Below, piece by piece: positions 57,028-64,000 of a stretch of DNA of 64,000 nucleotides. This DNA comes from Antilocapra americana (Eukaryota; Chordata; Mammalia; Artiodactyla; Antilocapridae), in the NCBI GenBank assembly GCA_007570785.1, contig ML662465.1, positions 4,289,902 to 4,353,901 of the forward strand. The letters are read 5' to 3'. The stretch's first letter is position 1. Every line of letters begins with the position of its first letter. Below the pieces are notes generated by a model, which saw only the letters and a list, made by a program, of their open reading frames with translations, was not told where the DNA came from and made no database searches. The position numbers and the translations under genes are program-made.

Positions 57028-57297
57028 GACATTGGATAGCTAATTATCTAGATGCTTTCTCCTCTGGGAAGGCCTCTCTCACTGCTCACCCCCTATTCTC
57101 CAGGGGGAGCCAGTCTCTCGCTCCTCTGGGCTCACAGGGTCCCCTGAGGTCAACAACACACAGGTCTAAGAGCGCTGTCTGTCTAATAACACAACAGGCC
57201 TAAGAGTGCTGTCCTAAATGCATGCATTCATTTAGATAGCTGTATGTGGTGGACCACAGGATTGTCTATCTCCTTTAACAGGGAATATAAGTAACTT

Positions 57298-57526
57298 GGG
57301 GCTTCCCTGGTGTCTCAGTGGTAAAAAAAAAAAAAAAATCCACCTGCCAATGCAGGAGACACAGATTCGATCCCTGGGTTGGGAAGATCCCCTGGAGAAG
57401 GAAATGGCAACCCACTCCAGTATTCTTGCCTGGGACATCCCACGGAACAGAAGAGCCTGGAGGGCTACAGTCTATAGGGTCACAAAAGAGTCAGACATGA
57501 CTTAATGACTAAACAATAACAACAAC
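57298..57526 (+). mobile_element. Bov-tA SINE with 11-bp target duplication and internal A16
   Basis: 'ggggcttccctggtgtctcag' to 'aatgactaaacaataac', flanked by exact ATAAGTAACTT at 57,287-57,297 and 57,527-57,537. Sixteen A (57,323-57,338) replace the usual 'aaagaa' near the tRNA A-box region. Confidence 0.93.
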
Positions 57527-57544
57527 ATAAGTAACTTTCCTGGA

Positions 57545-57735
57545 AACACAGACACAGTAAGTGGTAGAGCTGAGGCCTGAACCCGCCAGTCCCACTCCAA
57601 AGAGCAGGCTCCCCAATACCATGCTAGGTAACGCCCTTGAGCGGGTGTCAGCATCATCCCCGTTTTATAGATGAGAAGACTGAGGCTCAGGCTAGGATGT
57701 GCCTAATGCCACAGAGTTTAGGAGCTGAACCTGAA
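57545..57735 (-). mobile_element. MIR SINE(s), antisense
   Basis: 'gtaagtggtagagctgaggcctgaaccc' and then 'ttatagatgagaagactgaggctcagg...gccacagagtttagg' suggest two overlapping MIR pieces. Confidence 0.7.
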
Positions 57736-58099
57736 AGCAGACAGGTGGCAGAGACTGACCTTCCCATCATGTCTCCACACCAGCCCTGAAGAGGCCTCTG
57801 TGGAGGTACCATTTTGTATAGTGTTTGGTTACTTCCATGTCTCTCTCCGTTCTCCAGAGAGAGATTCCTCAAGACTAAAGAAAGACTTGATCCAGTCCCC
57901 TCTGTTTCTTCAACTCCAGCACAGTTTGGGCATTTAATCCAATATGCAAATGTGTGCTGAATGAATGAAATGATGAAGGAATGAATAATCGCTAGGGAAG
58001 TTCCCAGACCCAGGGTAGGGCCTGTGATCGAGAGGGTTTGGAAATATTCTCAGCAAACTGGCAATGTGTGTGAGCCTGTTTCCTCAGCCTCAGGAAGAA

Positions 58100-58400
58100 A
58101 CAAAACCCTTGAAAAGGAAGAAAGAAAATGGGGCGTAACAAGGATTCCGGCTGGATTCCATGACGTCACCCTCAAGTTGGATGTCTGGACTGGTAAACAA
58201 AGGCTCTTGTGACAGGGGCCCTGGCTGGCCACTCGGCCGCGCTGGGGAGGCAGGGAAAGCAGCCTGCCTCAACGCTGGCCTCCACCCCAGCTTTAGCCCA
58301 GGCGCCTCTGCATTCAGCAGGTATCTCATCCAAGGGAAAAAAAACCAGGACAGGAAATCACGTTGCCATGGAGACCAGAGAGGCCCTTCCAGACACAGGG
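58100..58400. promoter_or_regulatory. Candidate distal regulatory patch (CRE, forkhead, RFX-like)
   Basis: This non-repeat, GC-richer patch contains a full CRE palindrome TGACGTCA (58,161-58,168). It also contains a forkhead motif GTAAACA (58,193-58,199) and an X-box-like GTTGCCATGGAGAC (58,362-58,375, two mismatches in its right half). It lies about 41 kb upstream of TNRC6A. Motifs alone do not prove function. Confidence 0.4.
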
Positions 58401-58649
58401 GAAAATAAACACGTTCTGGTTGGACTTAACCCCCACGAAGCCAGGGTGGCCTCACCACCAGGTCTGAGAGGTCCTGGCTTTCCTTAGAAACAGCCAGTGG
58501 CCTCTCCTCCAAGGACTGAGTGCCAATTCCAGCCCACTCGGGGTCCCTGGGGCAGGGTCACCCTAGGGCTGAAGGAGGAAGTCATTTTTCTGCCCTGACC
58601 TAAGACCTCCATCTCCTTCACAGCTCAGGGCTCCCTCCTGACAAGGACT

Positions 58650-58840
58650 GACATTGCATATGATGCCTGCTGGGTACCAGGCAAGATCTATTAACTCCCC
58701 CAATCGGCATGACAACCACTGAGGGAGGCATTGTGTTACTCTCATATCCATTTTACTGATGAGAAAACCGAAGCATGGAGGCACGGTGACTCACACAAGG
58801 TCACCAGATAGTTGATGTTGGCACCTGAATTTGACAGACT
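58650..58840 (-). mobile_element. MIR SINE
   Basis: 'ccattttactgatgagaaaaccgaagcatggaggcacggtgactcac' is the antisense MIR core. Confidence 0.75.
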
Positions 58841-58885
58841 TGGAGATTTCTTTGGCTACAGGGTATAGCATTTAAGAAGATAGCA

Positions 58886-59008
58886 CTTTGGGAATTCCCT
58901 GGCGGTCCAGTGGTTACAACGCCAGGCTCACTGCTGAGGGCCTGGGTTCAATTCCTGATTGGGGAACTAAGATTCTACAAGTCACATGGTGCAGTCTGCC
59001 CCCCCAAA
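58886..59008 (+). mobile_element. ART2A/CHR-type SINE, short form
   Basis: 'gggaattccctggcggtccagtgg' to 'tggtgcagtctgcccccccaaaa'. The words 'agcactttggga' and 'ggactttggaac' flank it. Confidence 0.9.
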
Positions 59009-59029
59009 AGAGACAGGACTTTGGAACCT

Positions 59030-59180
59030 CCAAAATTAGCTGTGTGACCTTGAGCAAGTTAATTAGTGTCTCTGAGCCTCAGTTTCCCCACCTACCTGAA
59101 GCACTGTTTTAGGATTACATTCAGTGCACATTTACTGAGCACTTACTGCATACTAGGCACTATGTTGGGCCTTGAAAGTA
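59030..59180 (+). mobile_element. MIR SINE
   Basis: 'gctgtgtgaccttgagcaagttaattagtgtctctgagcctcagtttccccacc' is the sense core. The adjoining 'actgagcacttactgcatactaggcac' may be a separate old repeat. 59,180-59,810 is otherwise unique. Confidence 0.75.
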
Positions 59181-59813
59181 CAGTGGGATGGAAGACAAGT
59201 ACGATCCCAGGATCAAGCAGCTTGTAGACGGACAGAGGGAAGTGCCCCCCCATCCCTGGAACTCTGAGGCAGGAAAGAGCTGGCCCCTTGGAAGAACTGG
59301 AAGAAAGCCAGAGGGGCTGCAGTTCCACCGTAGATTTCTCTCTAATTGGAAGAGGTGGGGTTTGAGCCGAGGCCTGGTGCTGTGAGATTACAGAAGAAAG
59401 TCAGGTTTCAAGGGCACTGTCAGGGGTCAGTCCTGCCTAAAGGGGTCTAGGCTGGTGGTTCACTACCCAATTCTGGATGAAGAACTAGGTTTGGCCAGTC
59501 TGCTTGTTTTTGTATGGGCCTGCCAACTAAAAATGGCATTTACATTTTTAAGTCACTGAAGAAGAATTCGAAAAAATATTATTCTGTGACATGCGAAAAT
59601 TATGTGAAATTCAAATTTCCGTGTCCATAAGTAAAGTTTTATTGGAACGCAGCCATGCTCACATTGATGGAGGGGCTCTGGCCACTCTGGCACCAAGCCA
59701 GCAGGCTAAGTAGTTGGGATAGAGATGTATGGCCTATGGAGCCGAAAATACTGAATGCTTGACTCCTAATGGAAGGAAGTCTCTGAGCCCTGGACAAGAT
59801 GCCTCTGGCTTTG

Positions 59814-60019
59814 GTGGTGATTTAGTTGCTAAGTTGGGTCTGACTCTTGAGACCCTATGGACTGTAGCCCACCAGGCTCCTCTGTCCATGGGATTCTCCA
59901 AGAATACTGGAGTGGGATGCCATTTCCTTCTCCAGGGGATCTTCCTGACCCAAGGATTGAATTTGGGTCTCCTGCATTGCAGATGATTTCTTTACCTACT
60001 AAGCCACCTGGGAAGCCCC
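59814..60019 (-). mobile_element. Bov-tA SINE
   Basis: 'gtggtgatttagttgctaagttg' to 'aagccacctgggaagcccc'. The words 'ctctggctttggt' and 'cctggctttgggt' flank it as a probable target duplication. Confidence 0.92.
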
Positions 60020-60179
60020 TGGCTTTGGGTAGCAGAGTGTAGCTAGGGAGAGATTGTACATCAGGACCTTTGAGGGCAGCGAGGCCAGGAAGCAGCATTT
60101 CCCTGCGAGTTAGAGGTAATGCGGGTAACAGGGTGCTGGGTATCACAGGTGTTCACGCCTGACGTCCTCACCATGGTAG

Positions 60180-60290
60180 GTTAAGATAATGGTTCTTGCT
60201 TCACACATGAAGAAAAGGACCGATGTCCTTGGGACCTGCCCAGGGTTATGCAGCTGGTAGGGACAGGGTCAGGATTTGAACACAGGCAGT
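60180..60290 (-). mobile_element. MIR fragment
   Basis: 'acctgcccagggttatgcagctggtaggg...tttgaacacaggc' is the antisense end of MIR. Confidence 0.7.
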
Positions 60291-60469
60291 TTGCCACCCA
60301 CCACCTCTCCCAGGTAGCTTCAGTAATGAGACAGGTCTCCCTGGGGATGCCATGCTAGACTAGCGGCTGACCTGGGCTACCAGCTTGCCTGTCCCAGCAG
60401 CTGCAGGAGAGTCTTCTGTGGCCACTCCAGCACCTGTGATCTTGCTTTGTATTCAGGGACTTTCTTCTT

Positions 60470-60722
60470 CTTTTTTATTTTGGCTGCACTGGGCCTTTGT
60501 CGCTGCCCATGGACTTTCTGGAAGCAGGGACTACTCTTCATTGGGTTGCACAGGCTTCTCACTGTGCTGGCCTCTCTCGCTGAGGAGCGCAGGCTCAGTA
60601 GTTGTGGCACACGGGCTTAGTGGTTCCAAAGCATCTGGGATCCTCCCAGACCAGGGATGGAACCCATGTCCCCTTCATTTGCAGGTGGATTCTTAACCAC
60701 TGGACCACCATAAGGAAGTCCC
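60470..60722 (-). mobile_element. ART2A/CHR-type SINE, long form
   Basis: 'ttttattttggctgcactggg' to 'ccactggaccaccataaggaagtccc', antisense. 'gggacttt' and 'gggacttc' flank it. Confidence 0.9.
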
Positions 60723-60794
60723 GGGACTTCACTGTTTGACAAAGTGATTGTGATGACGACTGTCTGCTTGCCCTCAGAAGCGGGTTCCTTAGCA

Positions 60795-60960
60795 CTTCAC
60801 AGCATAGGGCTCGGGAGCCCTCCAGAACTAGCTGAATGACCTTGGCCAAGTTAATTAATTTCTCTGAGCTTTAGTTTCCCCTTGGGATATAAATGACTAC
60901 CTTGAAGGAAATCGTTGTGAGGGTTAAATTCAGGAACATACTTATTGAGCACTCACTGTT
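60795..60960 (+). mobile_element. MIR SINE
   Basis: 'gctgaatgaccttggccaagttaattaatttctctgagctttagtttcccc' is the sense core. 60,960-61,500 has nothing else recognisable. Confidence 0.75.
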
Positions 60961-61499
60961 TGCTGTATACCTTGTGCTTTTGGGAGGCCAAAAAAAAAAG
61001 GACTATTCAAAGGGCTCCCTTACTCAGTGGCTTCCCATTGGTTTTGACCACTAGGGAGCCCCAGAAGGTAAGGAAGTTGGAAGAATTTACTCTCCAGCTT
61101 GCACCCTGCTGGGTGGTGGCACCTTAGGGTCACAGCTCCTGTATGGTGGTCTCCACCACATGGGCGTCTCAGTCTCCAGGTTAGAGCAGCCACTCCTGCC
61201 TGTCAGGTCTAGAAGTGATAAAACAACCCAATGTAATTAGTCCCTGGGGATACTTACGGTTTCTCTGACACACTGTCCTCTCTTGGAAAGAGTTTCTTTA
61301 TTAAATGCCCCTTAAGTTACCTGATTTGAGTGTGCCTACCCTTTCCTGCTGGGACCCTGACTGGCACACTCTTGATTTAAATTAATTTTCCAAGAAGGTG
61401 GGCTCATTATATCCTGCCCAGTCTCACAAAAGATCTATGGGGAATCTCTCCAGGTCCCCAACACAATATTTGTAGTTGAAAACCCCATCACAACTTTAT

Positions 61500-61900
61500 G
61501 TCAGAGATGAATTATATCCCATACTGGTGAGGGTGTAGGGGACACTAATATTTTTATACACTGATGGGTAGGAATGACTAAATATAGGTAAATTTGGCAA
61601 CATGTTTCAAAATTTTGTGACCCCTTGGACTGTAACCCACCAGGCTCCTCTGTCCATGGGATTTTCCAGGCAAGAAAACTGGAGTGAGTTGCCATTTCCT
61701 ACTCCAGGCGATCCTCCCAATTCAAGGATCGAACCCATGTCACTTGTATTTCCTGCAGTGGCAGGAGATTCTTTACCACAGTACCACTTAGGAGTCTCAA
61801 ATTTTAAGATATCCCTTTGACCTAGTAACTTCATCTTCAGGAATTTATTTCAAGAAAATAATCATACAAGCATGAAGTGATGTTTTATTGTATTAACAGT
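61500..61900 (+). mobile_element. Old L1ME-like fragment split by a SINE
   Basis: 'ggtgagggtgtaggggacactaatatttttatacac' and, after the SINE, 'aagatatccctttgacctagtaacttcatcttcaggaa' are typical of the old L1 ORF2 end. Confidence 0.6.
61611..61797 (-). mobile_element. Bov-tA SINE
   Basis: It starts truncated at 'tttgtgaccccttggactg' and ends 'gtaccacttaggagtctc'. It splits the L1ME fragment; 'caaaatttt' and 'caaatttt' lie at its edges. Confidence 0.88.
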
Positions 61901-62099
61901 CAAACCAATCATCTACTGGTAGTTAATGAGATAAATTAATTCACCCAGTGGATATTTTTTGAATGCCTACTAAGCTTCAAGCACTGTTCCAGCCCCTAAG
62001 GATCTAGTGGTAAGCAAGTCTGTTGAAGGCTTGCTTGTGCTTGTGGAGCTTACATTTTAGCAGTTAAATTAATTACAGCACATGTGTATAATGAATGAC

Positions 62100-62400
62100 A
62101 TGCAACAAGACAACAAAAATAGTAGCTCCAAATGTATGAGTATAGAAAATGTTCATGATGTATGATTAATAGAAAGAAAATCTGGCTACAGAACAGGGAG
62201 TATAATAGGACCCCACTTTTATTTAATTGATTTAAAAGAAAATATGGAATATGAAACAAATTGTTAATAATTATTGATTGAGATAATGAGGTAATCACGA
62301 CCTTTCATTTTCTATTTTATGCGTCTATATTATTTGAGTTTTATTGGAATAAGCTTTACCAATTAAAAAAAGCTATTTTCACTTGGAACAATAAAATCTC
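62100..62400 (+). mobile_element. Old L1ME 3' end
   Basis: 'ggctacagaacagggagtataataggaccccacttttattt' and a T-rich stretch follow the L1ME 3' end pattern. It is probably the continuation of the piece at 61,500-61,900. Confidence 0.5.
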
Positions 62401-62437
62401 TAAGCCTGCTTCCTCCCTTTTAAAGTAATATTTATTT

Positions 62438-62690
62438 TTTTAGGGACTTCCCTGGTGGTCTAGCAGTTAAGAATCCAACTTCTAATGCAGGGGACGTGGG
62501 CTTGATCCCTGGTTGGGGGACTAAGATCCCACAGGCCACAGGACAACTAGAGGGCCTGTGTGCTGCAACAAGAAAAGCCAGAGAGCTGCAACAAGAGAAG
62601 CCACTGCACAATCACAACTAGAGAAAGCCTGTGGGGCAACGAAGAGCCTGCACGGCCAAAATAAAAAAATAAATACATTTAAAAAATAAA
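62438..62690 (+). mobile_element. ART2A/CHR-type SINE, long form
   Basis: 'gggacttccctggtggtctagcagttaag' to 'cacggccaaaataaaaaaataaatac'. 'taaagtaatattta' and 'taaagtagtgttta' flank it (two mismatches), a probable target duplication. Confidence 0.92.
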
Positions 62691-62925
62691 GTAGTGTTTA
62701 CTGTTTTTAAAGCAAAAGTTATACCTAAATACATTCTTTGTGTTAAAATTTCTAGAAATACTGGCAAAGTTTAAGTTCTTCTTAACCACACCCAGGGAAG
62801 CATGATATGACTTGCTATGTTTACCTCCAGATTTATTTCCAGATATCTACATACATTTACTTGTAGCTACATGTGTATTGAGGTTTATTTTTCTTGTACA
62901 TGAATGATATCCTACAATAAGCCTT

Positions 62926-63237
62926 CTTTTGTTTCCTAAGATTATCTATTTGTGGCTGTGATGGGTCTTCATTGCTGTTTGCAGGCTTTCCCTAGTTGTG
63001 GCAAGTAGGGGCTACTCTTCATTGAGGTCCTTGGGCTTCTCACTGCAGTGGCTTCTCTTGTTGAAGAGTATGGGCTCCAGGCTCACAGGCTTTAGTAGTT
63101 GTGACACGTAGTATCAGTAATTACAGCTCATGGACTAAGTTTATTCTCGGCATGTGGGATCTTCACAGGCCAGGGGTCGAACGTGTGTCCTTGTCATTGG
63201 GCAGGTGGATTTCTATCCATTGGACCACCAGGGAAGC
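62926..63237 (-). mobile_element. ART2A/CHR-type SINE, long form
   Basis: 'ttatctatttgtggctgtgatggg' to 'ccattggaccaccagggaagc', antisense. Flanked by CCTACAATAAGCCTT (62,911-62,925) and CCTACAATAGGTCTT (63,238-63,252). Confidence 0.92.
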
Positions 63238-63252
63238 CCTACAATAGGTCTT

Positions 63253-64000
63253 GTTCTTCACCTTGCTTTCTAAAATTCAATGTTGTAAATGCCTTACATT
63301 ATAACCAATAGCTTGACTTCATTTCTCTTAACCATTTCATAGTATTCATAGCATGGTTAAACCAGGTTAATTTAGGACCTTAAAAGGTTTAGAGCATGCA
63401 GTTTAAACCTGAGCCCTAGGTCATATATGATTTATCTATTTTTACACAATAAACTACCCCAGAATTCAGCAGCTTAAAACAGCCAATATTTACTATCTCA
63501 CAGAATCTGCAAATAAGAACCTTTCACAAGTTTGCACTCAATGTGTTAGCCAGGACTGCAGTCTCATCTGATGGCTCAAGTGAGAGGGAATCCACTTCTG
63601 AGCTCACACATGTGCTTGTTGGCCAGCCTCTTTGCTGCCTGTTAGCTAGCAGGTCTTCCTCAGTTCCTTGTCAAGTGGATCTTCCCAGAATCCTGTTTAC
63701 AACATAGTAGCTGTCTTCCCTCAGAGACAGCAAGCAAGAGAAGGCATGAAAGATGGAAGCCAGATGAACCAAATCTTAGAAGTGACATCATACCACTTTT
63801 GCTATATTCTATTCATGTGACATAATTCACTGGATCCAGTCCACATGCAAGGATGAGTAAATTATACAGGGCAGGGATACCAGAGGACAAGAATTGTTGC
63901 AGGCCATCCTGGCTATTACCTACTTTAGGAAAATGAGCAACCACAGAACAATGGATATGATGGAAGATAATAGAGGAAGCACAGGTAATTCAAGGCAGGA
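63253..64000. other. Unclassified right end, probable old LTR/DNA repeat from 63,430
   Basis: 'cacaataaactaccccagaattcagcagcttaaaacagcc' begins a block resembling a well-known old mammalian repeat in which 'cttaaaacaacaa' is followed by lines on a 'ggctcagctggg' theme. I cannot name it securely. No gene is visible. Confidence 0.35.

Noticed and set aside
1..64000. CRISPR arrays, bacterial operons, phage or toxin systems
   Set aside because: The repeats are dispersed eukaryotic SINEs/LINEs, not regularly spaced arrays; the sequence is clearly mammalian.

Overview
The window is mammalian nuclear DNA from a ruminant (cattle, sheep, goat or a relative). It is full of Bov-tA/Bov-A2 SINEs, ART2A/CHR-type tRNA-derived SINEs and BovB (RTE-type) LINE copies. 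This BovB plus Bov-tA combination is the ruminant signature. Beneath them lie older mammalian layers: L1M, L2, an L3/CR1-like relic, MIR, Tigger DNA transposons and one MLT2-type ERV-L LTR. The species cannot be fixed from sequence alone.

The one protein-coding gene I can support is the 5' end of TNRC6A (GW182) on the minus strand. A CpG island at about 16.4-17.4 kb holds its promoter, a 5' UTR with an interrupted GGC repeat, a 17-codon upstream ORF, and two small coding exons (5 nt and 48 nt) split by a 384-nt intron. Spliced, they read MRELEAKATKDVERNLS, the TNRC6A N-terminus as I recall it. The gene runs leftward, so 1-16,401 is intron 2 and the next exon lies off the left edge. Everything right of about 17.5 kb is 5' flanking or intergenic DNA.

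Layout: 0-9.5 kb is intron 2 packed with L1 fragments, MIR, a nested Tigger element and SINEs. 9.5-14.9 kb is intron with sparser repeats. 14.9-17.5 kb is almost repeat-free around the promoter. 17.5-26.5 kb is flanking DNA with SINEs, a BovB 3' end, L2 and an L3-like relic. 26.5-33.5 kb is one long ancient L1 broken by six younger SINEs. 34.2-40.5 kb holds an antisense L1, then a three-level nest (old L1, L1-BT-like copy, 5'-inverted BovB). 44.2-48.5 kb holds a truncated BovB followed by a nearly full-length but dead BovB with endonuclease and reverse transcriptase segments. 48.6-64 kb is mixed SINE/L1/MIR DNA with an MLT2-like LTR, a decayed Tigger transposase and a unique patch near 58.1-58.4 kb carrying CRE, forkhead and RFX-like motifs.

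I see no CRISPR array, rRNA, true tRNA gene, operon or new multi-gene system. The points most worth a second look are the TNRC6A 5' UTR (strong uORF before a weak start, GGC repeat), several unusually readable retrotransposition footprints (poly(A)-only insertion, 37-bp SINE insertion, twin-primed BovB), the Tigger and L3 protein relics, and two candidate distal regulatory patches (41.5 kb and 58.2 kb).
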